Positions 9,701 to 19,100 of a stretch of DNA of 64,000 bases are shown one piece after another. Numbering within the stretch: position 1 is the first letter of the stretch; each line of letters opens with the position of its first letter. The notes beneath the pieces were generated by a model that was not told where the DNA came from, made no database searches, and worked only from the letters and a program-made list of their open reading frames with translations. Both the position numbers and the translations under genes were made by a program. Source of the stretch: Terebella lapidaria (lineage: Eukaryota > Annelida > Polychaeta > Terebellida > Terebellidae); contig OX424566.1 of NCBI GenBank assembly GCA_949152475.1, forward strand, positions 18,003,177 to 18,067,176, given 5' to 3'.

Positions 9701-12378
9701 GTGATACAAACCATTTACCATTTCGAAGCATATGGCATATAGGGATACTAGTGATTGAGAAAATAAATTCCGAAGGTAGAAATTTTTTGGCTCGAAAATT
9801 ACCAGCAAAACGTCAAAAACAAAAACGAACAAGAAAAAAACATAAAATAAATAATACCTACACAATTTTTGGTAGGGCCTACTTGTACTATTGATACTAG
9901 TATATTACATAATCTGGCAAATTTTATTGAGAATTTTAGGCCTGCAATATTTGTATTTCAGGGAGAAAATTGGCATTCGTGTTGAAATGTTCTTCTATGT
10001 TTTCTTTTTTTTGTTTTCTTTTTTCGTGTTGAAATGTTCTATGGCGTCTACGTGTCTCACTTAATTCGTTATGCTAGAGCATGTTCATCATACCAGGAAT
10101 TCATAGTTAGAGCACAGGTTCTGACTACCAAATTGCTCAACAAGGATACCAAATTCCTAGGCGGAGGTCGACATTCAAGGAGTTTTATGGTCGTCACTAT
10201 GATCTGGTTGAAGGTTACGCCAAGCCTGTCACACAAATGATGGAAGATATCATCCCATCCTTATAGTTTTGTGCATATATATTTCCGTCTCGATATGCCA
10301 GTGTGGATATCACAGCGGGTGTCGCATGCGGGGCAGGAGATGCTCACTCTTCCTGAGCACCTGATCCCACACTCAGCTGGCTGGGTGTCTATGATTTTCA
10401 CATGGCTTTGACTTTGATACCTTAGTATCTCTCGCATTTGACTACTCACACTGATCTTGTAAAATTCGTCCATGGATTCGGTCTTGGAATATGAATTTGT
10501 CTGTTTGTCGGTATCCATTTCTACTTCAACCAAGATACATTTCCTAAATTGAGAAATGATAGTAAAAATTCATAATGTTATTAATTTTATAGTGAGGAAT
10601 CCTCTTCGAATGTTATGAAAGAAACATACGTGTGCATAAGTTATTTTCACCTATTTGTTGAGTCACATGTTGGTTTATTCATTTATTTCATGCAACATGA
10701 TTTTGCGCGTTCCGTTCATCGGGAAATAAATTGTCTGGCGCTTTCCGTAAATCATTGTATTGCGTTCCGTTAATCAGTGCGGGTTTTCAGCGATAAGAAA
10801 TATTCATTGTTTATGCGTTTTAAGTGGCTTACAACCTGTTTATAATGTCTGCTGTCCGTAGTAATATGTGCTCCATCTAAATACAACACAAAACATACAA
10901 ATAACTCAAAATATTCCATGTTCTTTGGCAAAACAAATCGAAGCAAAACCTACCGCTCGCCATCTTTGATCGAGGGAACGCGCGTTCCGCTAGTCGGTTT
11001 CGCTGGTGTGATGAGTGCTTTCATGTTTCGCCACCAGTAATCTTTTCTAAGTAGGAGTCACGTTGAAGTTGGTTTGCTGCTCTGATCACTTTGTTCCTCA
11101 GTTGTCGAGCAGACTGAATGTCACAATAGTATACATTCTTGAACGCTTGTGTTTCCGGATTAGGCCTCAGATCAGAAACCATCAGTTATCCGAAGCTTGT
11201 AGGCTAACCAGAGTGTCGAGACACCACTTTGAAAGGGAAACATGAGTCCATGAGGTATTTGGTTATTTCTTCATGGACGTGATTTTGGGTCTGTTTCCAT
11301 AAGTCGGCTTACTCTCGGGCCCATACACCTTGACTTGGCCCGGTTCAGGCGGCCAGTAACGAGTTGTGATGCAGCTGTTGGGGCTAGATGGATCATATGG
11401 TGGTCTGATTTTTCGAGTTTATCCATGATCTTGGGTCTGTTTTAAAATGCTTACATATTCATGATATTAGTCCATACTTTATCCAACGTGGCAAATTCGC
11501 GAGTTGGGCTTTTAGGCCATGCTGTTGTTTTCCGTCAGCGGCAAGTGAAAACAGCAATTATTTTGAGGAAACAATACAGAATTCCAGGTCCTTTTTCCCC
11601 CTGAACACGATGTTTTTTGTCCCCGAAAACACCGAATATCAAGAAAGATAGTAAATGGTTTCCATTTTGCTGTTTTCCTTTCTCTTAATGATTAAAGTAT
11701 TTAATAGCTCTTGATATTTTTTTCTGGCTGGCTGGTACTTTTCAAAAAGTTGACGGGAAACAAAGAAAAAACACAATAATATGACCAATACGCCTATATC
11801 CAATTCTTTTTATATATATATATATATATACACACATTCTGGGAGCGACAGAGATTCACTAGGCATATATCTGACATCATCGATGATGTTCTAAGGCACA
11901 TCTAACATCGGTTATACAGGCGAGGGTGACATTGATCTGCCAATACCTTTATTTTTGAAAAAAAAATATATGCAGAATTCCCACATTTTGCTCGGCACCA
12001 TTCCACTCTCGCATAATTATGCAGATTTGCTAGTCATGACGTGAATAAAAGCAATATAGAACGCAGCATACGGTAGGCGTACCCACCTTCGTTCGACGCC
12101 CAGGCAGGGATACATGAAAAGAGTATCCCTGCGACCTAACATATTTAGTTAAATATTTTTGCTTACTTTAATTTAGTGAGGTAGGCATCCATCGGGATGT
12201 CTGTCATTTCCCGCTGGACCTCCAACTCAACAGGATCCATTTCGACTTTCCACAAATCCAGTCCATCGCTTGCACACAAAACCAAAACATCCCGGTTCAA
12301 TCTTGTGAAACACAAGAACTTTCCAGATGCGCTTTCCACTAAACTATGGCAATCTACCAAATCGTTCAAGGTTGTCAT
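6722..12378 (-). CDS. PAXX: PAXX, NHEJ scaffold protein, 2 exons
   Basis: Exon 1 is 12378-12167 and exon 2 is 7103-6722 on the - strand. Exon 1 ends TTAAA|gtaagc and exon 2 follows ctggtag|A, so the phases fit (594 nt, 197 aa; human PAXX is 204 aa). The head domain reads KFLCFTRLNRDVLVLCASDG and LW, as in the human XRCC4-like head. From that LW to the strand ITFEL (human LAFDL) the spacing is 62 residues against 63 in human. A coiled-coil stalk follows (EKKQEIQGILFSLASRTSDL). The tail GMSVVNPGSKKRK..KGVAFD matches human ESLINPGFKSKKPAGGVDFDET, the Ku70-binding motif; KKRK may be a nuclear signal. The role in known systems is to stabilise Ku at double-strand breaks with XRCC4/LIG4. The intron is 5,063 bp and filled with transposons. 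A decayed copy of the last exon lies at 1250-1670. Confidence 0.88.
8339..11010. mobile_element. DNA transposon, 73-bp TIRs, 6-bp TSD, nested in the LINE
   Basis: 2,672 bp bounded by 73-bp terminal inverted repeats (8339-8411 and 10938-11010, one mismatch seen) that begin CACACCAGCGAAACC. The target duplication ATGAGT is intact at 8333-8338 and 11011-11016. Each end carries several sub-terminal copies of a 'taacggaacgc' motif in inverted orientation (left near 8356, 8563, 8598, 8623; right near 10703, 10740, 10758), a pattern expected of transposase-binding repeats. An ATG inside both TIRs opens a short reading frame beginning MASGRFCF. No full transposase is visible, so it is non-autonomous or eroded. 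The superfamily is undetermined: a 6-bp duplication is unusual for hAT (8), mariner (2) or Mutator (9). Confidence 0.85.
10030..10266 (+). pseudogene. Reverse-transcriptase polyprotein C-terminal fragment
   Basis: A fossil piece inside the DNA transposon. It reads GVYVSHLIRYARACSSYQEF, then LTTKLLNKD and FYGRHYDLVE, a C-terminal signature of retroelement polyproteins common in marine invertebrate genomes. It is broken. The family of the parent element is not certain, and the rest of it is not recognisable. Confidence 0.5.
11810..11830. repeat. (TA)n microsatellite
   Basis: About ten TA units followed by a short CA run, in the PAXX intron close to exon 1. Confidence 0.9.
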
Positions 12379-12858
12379 TGTGGAATTATAAAATATATAT
12401 GCTTTCTTCAATGATATCACACAGGTAAAATGAATAATATCACAAAATATCGAACTGTCAGTGAAAACTTCAGCTTCTCGGTGAGCGATAATAGGCTAAA
12501 TTGGGAAGGTATACAAACAAGTACGTTGGCTGAAAAGAGACATGTAGGCCTATTGGTAGGCCTACTAAAAGGTACTTTTATTTGCCTTCACAGTGCGAAG
12601 GCTTCTTTCTTTTTGGTGACGGTGCATATACTCAGTACACTGATTGCCCCCAAACAAAGTACAATTGCGGAAACAAAGTACATGCGGTCTGGGGGTTCTG
12701 GGGGCGCCGTAAGCCCCCTGAGAAAAATTAGCATTTTTTTTGGTTTTATGAGAGCATTTGGGGTGGTTTCTGGAGACGTTTCTGGGACTATTGGATGCCT
12801 ATTTCGTGTACTAATCAGGGACGAGTACAGGGTGCTTGGTTCCAGGTTGTGTGTGTGT

Positions 12859-12904
12859 GGGGGTGGGGGGGGTGGGGGTGTGGGGGGGGGGTGGGGGTGG
12901 GGGG
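12859..12904. repeat. G-rich low-complexity tract
   Basis: About 46 bp almost entirely G with scattered T, several runs of 4-10 G, so it could form G-quadruplexes on the + strand. It lies about 480 bp upstream of the PAXX start codon. C-rich and CT-rich partners follow at 13311-13332 and 13415-13454. Confidence 0.85.
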
Positions 12905-13310
12905 TTGCGTCGTAAGCCCCCTTTAGGGGAGCGGGAGGGGTGGACAAGGCCCGCTTCCGTCCCCCATCCCCTGGATCTGCCTTTGGCACTTATGGTAGCA
13001 GAAATACATGTTTTTCTGATAGTAGTTATTTTTTTAATCATCAGTAGATACAGGAGAAGTAGCACCAATTTAAGTCAAATCCCTGGGCCAAATTTGGAAC
13101 TTGCACGGAAACGGTCAATCATGCTAAATGAGGGGGTTCCAGTGGAAGAAAAAGGCAGAACCAGAACCCTTGAACACCCCCTCCCCCCAGATCCACTCTT
13201 GTGGCCGACCATCGATGGGGATATAACGGGATATTTTATGCATGAAACTGACTCTTGCTGTTGGATCAGTTGGGTTTAAGCCTGGAAATTCAGGTGAAAA
13301 GGGGGGTTCG

Positions 13311-13332
13311 CCCCCCCCCACCCCCCCCCCCC
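13311..13332. repeat. C-rich tract
   Basis: A run of 21 C with one A, next to 'ccctatctacgccc'. The surrounding 12650-13500 block holds repeated phrases such as 'taagcccc', 'cctggatc(t/c)gcct', shared by dispersed low-complexity repeats in the window (for example near 50980). Confidence 0.8.
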
Positions 13333-13414
13333 TATCTACGCCCATGATTTATTCTTATCAGCTGTTAGATATTATATTTATATTGTATATATTAAATCTA
13401 GGGCCTATTTTTTT

Positions 13415-13454
13415 TCTCTCTCCCTCTCTCTCTCTTTCTCTCTCTCTCTTTCTC
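13415..13454. repeat. (CT)n microsatellite
   Basis: About 40 bp of CT dinucleotides with a few TTT and CCC interruptions. Confidence 0.85.
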
Positions 13455-14225
13455 GCGCCGGGTGCGCCCCTCCCCCCTGGATCCGCCTATGGCTACAGCA
13501 TGCGTGGTGTCACTGTGTGGTGTGTGTGTGCAACAACAAACAGATGCATATAACTAAACATCTTGCAGATGTTTTCCTCCATGTTTCTATTTATTTTACA
13601 TGTCTGCGTGTCTGGTTAACAGTCTCGAATATCTGAATGAAAAGCCTTGAGCCACAAATAGGTCTGAGTGTCACGATCCTAAATGTGCGCGAATTTCAGG
13701 AAAAATTCACAGGGAAGGGTTGAGGCGTGGATGACGGCTAATGGACCGAATTCTTGAAAATTGATGAAAATTTTTCCTTTCGCGTTGTCTCTTTTGTTCA
13801 CCGTAGACAGTGTGTTCACAGCGTTCCTGGCGATTAATTGGGGTATAATTGTCTAAATATCGCTCATTATTATGCAAGCTTTGTTTATTGAAACTTTTGG
13901 AGTTGTTTTTCGAAGTAAGTTTCATATATGCAGCAGATTCAACCATATCATGTTAATAAACATGGATGTTTTTTCGGGATACATGTATTGAAGTTGGAAA
14001 CAGAAATGTGACAGACATAATGTTGTTTGTATTCCGATTTTTTATGGGCGATAAAAGGTGAATATAGCGGTGTCGCTCTACACTGCACCGTCATCCACAT
14101 CTAATTATTAATCATCGACTAAAATATATTTATTCTTCTTTTTTAAATACAGGACCTATGATCCGATAACTGTCGTGGCATTGTGTCTGTTCGCCCGTGG
14201 ATAGATAGGAGATACTAAAAGACTA
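13455..14225. other. Intergenic between PAXX and the F-box gene
   Basis: AT-rich DNA with no recognised gene. Near 14151-14215 a block ('ggacct.tg.tccgataac') looks like an eroded end of the AGGTTACCGGAC element family seen at 26556. Confidence 0.4.
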
Positions 14226-14235
14226 AGTACGAGCC

Positions 14236-14689
14236 AGCCCAAGCGACACGGAGCGCGTCCAAGATGGCCCACATTGGTGCTCGGGACGAAAACAAACAAA
14301 TCACGATTATGACCGATTCACGGGCTGACACACACACTGTTTGTATTGTATGTTTGCTAATAAATGAGAGGACCCAAATTACATACTATAACTCCACTAA
14401 ATACCTCGATGTATTGCTCAAAATTCACTCTAAACATCGCTAATCCTTCCTGATAAAATTTGTGGTCGGTGACTGCCGAGGCTAGAGTCAATGTTTGGAG
14501 GGGATTTTCAACAATATTTCAGGGTATTTAAATGTGTTGTCATACATAATTTGGGTCCTCTCGTGTGTCTGAGTGAATACAAAAATACAATTTGGTGGGT
14601 CAGCCAAGATAACTGTCATAGCGTGATTTGTTTGTTTTCGTCCCGAGCAATGTGGGCCATATTGGACGCACTCCGCGTCGCTTGAGCTG
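14236..14689. mobile_element. MITE with ~70-bp TIRs and flanking direct repeat
   Basis: The ends 'agcccaagcgac' and 'gtcgcttgagct' start inverted repeats of about 70 bp (left to about 14305, right from about 14620) that agree at most positions, including 'gggacgaaaacaaacaaa'. A 10-bp direct repeat AGTACGAGCC lies at 14226-14235 and 14690-14699, as a target duplication would. No coding capacity. It appears to sit at the left edge of the next element, so the pair is nested or abutting. Confidence 0.75.
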
Positions 14690-14694
14690 AGTAC

Positions 14695-14912
14695 GAGCCA
14701 TCCGTCCTAAATTTGCCGCATTCCCAAATTAGACAACAGCATTTTTTAGGCTCTGTTATGTGCTTCAGAGCACTCAGTATTATCGTTAATCGAGAGTCTA
14801 GTGTCCTATCTGTTTACCAGCAATTTGTTTTCCACAAGGACAACTTCTATGCTTTGCTGATATGCAGTTGGCGAACTTAGGACGGATGCGGCGAATTTAG
14901 GACGGATGGCTC
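14695..14912. mobile_element. MITE (GAGCCATCCGTCC ends)
   Basis: 218 bp with inverted ends GAGCCATCCGTCCTAAATT and AATTTAGGACGGATGGCTC. The right arm carries a second partial copy ('cttaggacggatgcggcgaa'). Non-coding. The preceding MITE begins its right-hand target repeat within this element's first bases. Confidence 0.7.
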
Positions 14913-15799
14913 ATAGCCAAATCAGCCATTAGCGACGGTGCCATTCTTTCCTGATTCATTCACTCTTGACTTCGGGTGAACATCGATTGGACATCTTTTA
15001 TTCCCTCTGTGGCTTGTATGTACAATACAGTGGCAATCTGAGACAAAGACCATGACTGGTTTAAAACTAGGCCCCGGACGAGTCCAAAATTTCCAACCTG
15101 GGTACCCGTGTGGTCTGACCCGACCTGCCGCGGTAACTTGTCCAAATATATCAACATTTGAACGGGACTTACTAGAGCAATTAGTTACTAGAGTAACATG
15201 TGAACACCAGTCATTGATCTTTGAAACATATTATTTGTTTTGTCGTTGTTTTTTCTCGAGTTTGAAAGAGATCACACAAAACTACTTCAATTTTTTTCGA
15301 TGATTTGCTTGTCATTCTCGTGATTTCACTGGTGTTTATCGCAAACATTCAAGGCAAAAACTATAACTTATGTTGTTCTCGGGTACGGATAACGAAATTT
15401 TGAGCCGGGTAATTGTATGACCTGCCCTGAATTTGGGTACCCGTCGACTCGTCCGGGCCCTATTTAAAACTGGACACATGATGTAGATTGCATGCCGCTG
15501 AGTGATCACCATGGTCACACCCATGTTTACCCAGATTGGCACTTTACCCTACATTAGACAAACAACATGAACAATATTGTCTTCTCCGAGAGGCAAAGCT
15601 CCGAAGACGAAATGCCTCCCGTGTTGAAATTCAGCTTGATTAAAAAAAATAAAGGTCGGCACTTTGAGTCTGCTATAACTGGTTAAAAATCAGGATTGGT
15701 ACTCACATTCTTGGTCAGAGGCGGCTCACAATGTCAATACTTCCTAAAATGAAATTTCCACTTGTTATCGTGTTTTTCCTCACAATTTACTGTACTGAA
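14913..15799. other. Intergenic
   Basis: No gene recognised. A diffuse inverted similarity ('gggtacccgtgtggtc' near 15100, 'gggtacccgtcgactcgtccgggccc' near 15435, with 'ggccccggacgagtcc' near 15070) suggests one more decayed foldback element spanning about 15065-15465. Confidence 0.4.
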
Positions 15800-15961
15800 A
15801 CATTTTCAAACAAATTTCCTGACATCTTTGCCTGCCAACTGACGTCACACGCGCGTGCACTCAAGGGAATCCCCTCAAAAAATGACACGGAATTCCGTTC
15901 CAGTGCGCGCGTGTGACATCACTTGGCAGGCAAAAATTTCAGGAAATTTGTTTGAAAATGT
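15800..15961. repeat. Long foldback (hairpin) element
   Basis: Two arms of about 60 bp, from ACATTTTCAAACAAATTTCC at the left to its inverse at 15961, with an inner 'gcctgcca', 'tgacgtcacacgcgcg' block on one arm and 'gcgcgtgtgacatca', 'tggcaggc' on the other. Non-coding MITE-like structure about 190 bp upstream of the F-box gene, so it may affect that promoter. Confidence 0.75.
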
Positions 15962-16149
15962 AACCCGAACCTGAAGTCAATGCAAGCTGTGACATGGATG
16001 CACCCATGAGGGTTTGAAGTCATCAGATCATGGATCAAATTATTTTATTACTGTCATTATAATTATTCCCTATTTTCAGAGATCGGATAGCTCATCGACA
16101 TTGACCAAGACAAAGGACTTGATATGGTGATATCAATGTGTTGGCAATC

Positions 16150-19100
16150 ATGATGGAACCAGAACTCCCAAATACTGACAAAACAAGGATAGCATTGGAG
16201 GAGACAGGCAGAAAATGCATCGATAATGATAAAGATGATGCTGATGATAATGGCGATGTTGAGAGTCCTTGGGCATGTCTGATTCCGGAAGAGGTTCTCC
16301 TGAAAGTTTTCAACACTGGGGCCCAGTACTATGGCAGTGTGCCATTTTTATGCCGGTTTGTACATGACCATAATTTTCAAGTTGGAAACTGGATATGCAA
16401 CTAGTATTGATACTTTTACTGATCATCACTTTCAAAAACGAAAACTTTTTCTCTTTGGTGAAGGGTGGCTCAGGTATGTCGACGGTGGATGTATGTGGCT
16501 TACCACCCCTCCCTCTGGGACAAAGTGGACTTGTCCATTGGTTGGATAGCTCGTGATGTCGAAGGACTCCAGCTTCTCTGTGAGACGAGACTCTTCCGTA
16601 CCAGGTCGATCAACTTGACGTCCTGGTTCAAAGTGGATGACAGGTGCCTGCAGGTTTGCATGCTGATGTTTACATGTTTACTTGTATATGTACCTATGTA
16701 CTAAGTTAGTTGTCATTATATTATATGCAGGTATGATCAGGGAGATTATATGTAGAGTTATACAAGATATGAATGCAGAACAGTTGAAGTAAATGTGTGG
16801 ATTATTATTTTTTGCATAAAGAATACACCATGTACACATGATACATGGAACATGTAGGAACGTCAAATGTGTGTTGTATGACATCGTAACTTTTCAAAAT
16901 CTAAAGTACAATGTAAAAGTAACAAAATTCACTCTTCATTATAATATCATATACAGTGGATCCTGTGTTTTAAGACCACCCAAGGAACCCCAAAAAGGTG
17001 GTCTCAAATGACAGGTGGTCCCTCATGACAGGTTCATTTGCATGATAAAAGGCCACTTGGGACCATGTGGACCGGTCTTAAAAACACAGGGTGGTCTCTC
17101 AAACCAGGTGGTCTTTAACACAGGATCCACTGTATCAATTTTACATAATTATACACCTATCAGCATGAATTCATACCGGTATCGCTCACGATGTCAAGCG
17201 TTAGACATCCAAAACTAATGCGATACTTAATGCTGATACATAAATACTAGTATTATATTCCAGTGTCTGGCTGAGAACTGTAACAACCTGACAAGTCTGA
17301 ATCTCTCACACTGTGAACAGCTGACTCCCGAGGGTCTACTACAGCTGGGTAGAGCCCAGCTGCCCCTACAACAGCTGGATCTTTCCTTCACCTCTGTACG
17401 TGAAAAACTTATCACATACCACCGAGAATGTATACTGTAAACCAGGAATATCGGCGTCAATTACGTTTAGCATTTTCACCAAAGTGGATGTGTTTGGTTA
17501 GTGGCCATTTAATTTTGTGAGTGGATGACAGTGAAAGTTTTCTGCCAGAAATTTCTGGCACCCGTATTTTATGATGATAAGGGGTTTTTTTAGCGAATCT
17601 TTTTCAAAATAAGAATGCGAAATAGATGGATGCTAATACATGTACTGACTGGGTTTACAGCATTTATAATCTGATGATAGTGTAGTTTTCTATTTTGTAG
17701 CTTGTACATGTAGATTGTGAAACGAATTACACTTAATCATAATATTGTAAGTGTGTATCGATAAATACATTATGAAAGTACATGTACAGGTGTCCCACTC
17801 ATATAAGACCTACCCTTCTGCCACGAAATTGAGGTCTCATCTGATAGAGGGAAAGCCTAATAGAGGAGAAATAATGAGGAATAGGGAAAGTCATTACACA
17901 TGTTACAGAGGGGAAAGTTTCTATTGAGGGGGAGGGAGGTGGAGGGGGCACTGTAGTAGTCATGATAATTGAGAGTAATCTTGATAAATGTAACGATGCA
18001 TGTTGGTGTATTGGGTGTACTGTACGCGTACCGTATATTCAAGCTTTTTATTCATTTTTACTCTCAGCCTGCGATATCGAGTAAATCCTGCATGAAAGAA
18101 CTTATCACCAGCATCAAGGGTGCCCTCAGGAAGCTGATTCTTGCACACAATCTCATCGACAATGACTTCTCCAGTATGATAAATTTTGTCGCTGTAAGTT
18201 ACATACATGCATTGTTTTAATGGTACATCAATATGTGTATGATGTGTGCTAAAACATTCTTGTAGTTGCTCATACATCGTAATTTACATGCATACAATAC
18301 TGTATTATACATGTATATTGTGGAATTATATGGTTTTTCGCAAGATAAACTGCTAAAATTAATAGGTCATGTATATTTACACGTCATTGTATATGGCCTG
18401 ATCACAAAAAACAATTTGGATGCTGACATAAATTTTACAGTAATTTAAATTGTGCCAAATTCCTCAGTTATACCCGATGAGTGTACACAATGATGCATTT
18501 ACAGTATCTGGAATGTTTATAATTGAAGAGGAAGAAGCATGCTACATGTATGTAAAATAAACAAGTTCAATGATATGTACACGTACATGATATAGTTAGG
18601 CATGAAAATTAAAAATTGAATCCTGCCCCCTCTACCTTCAAAAGCAACACTGCCCCAAGCTGGAGTACCTCGATATCAGTCACCTTGGCGACACATTGAT
18701 GACTAAACAATGGGTGTACATCGACATGGAACATCTTCAGGAGCATTGCCCTAACCTGCAAGTACTGCTCATGGCCAAAAGTCCAATCAAACTGCTACCC
18801 GTTCCAGAAAGCACCAAGGTTTGTTTCATAAATACAATCAAGTGTTTATTGTGTGTTAACACTGTTTATCCAAAGCTTGACATGCCAAACATCTAAATGA
18901 TGTCAAATGAGTACGAGTCTATTTGTACTTTATTATTGGGGACAAGAAATATCATAATGTTGCATCAGACAATCATAATGTACTCGAATCATTGTTTGGT
19001 TTGATTGAAACATTGTATTCATTTTACAGGCGTTTTCAGCTGGTTTCCCAAAACTGTTGAAGTTCAGTGCCCCTGCCTGTATCAAGGATGATCTGATAGA

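Larger units (their letters stand above)
7270..11450 (-). mobile_element. Decayed LINE (non-LTR retrotransposon), split by an insertion
   Basis: Two segments, 11450-11017 and 8338-7270, form one - strand LINE remnant in the PAXX intron, separated by the DNA transposon at 8339-11010. The 5' part reads KLEKSDHHMIHLAPT, typical of the endonuclease/linker region of CR1-like elements, then LRNKVIRAANQLQRD. The 3' part has VPQGTSSGPKDFLVHFNDL, a YVDN box where active reverse transcriptases have YADD, LGFIISPD and SVIRPVVEHACQIWHTC, then a C-terminal block KLEAIVPTTESHNQ. Several frameshifts and stops are present and the finger region of the transcriptase is missing. The clade (CR1, L2, Rex1 or Jockey-like) is not certain. 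It is clearly older than the transposon that split it. Confidence 0.75.

Noticed and set aside
10261-10533. Cys-rich - strand frame with CPAC/CDTRC spacing as a zinc-finger transposase piece
   Set aside because: It overlaps in antisense the downstream part of a retroelement fragment on +, has no start or matching partner, and the cysteine pattern alone is not convincing.
10450-10543. Candidate middle exon of PAXX on the - strand, with acceptor, gtgagt donor and fitting entry phase
   Set aside because: It lies inside the nested DNA transposon, its exit phase does not fit the natural acceptor of the last exon, and joining exon 1 directly to the last exon already reproduces the human spacing.
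8339-11010. Polinton/Maverick because of the 6-bp target duplication
   Set aside because: Far too short, terminal repeats of a different type, and no capsid, polymerase or integrase sequence.
12430-13279. Long overlapping open frames with Gly- or Pro-rich runs
   Set aside because: They arise from G/C homopolymer tracts and low-complexity repeat DNA, with no domain and no splice support.
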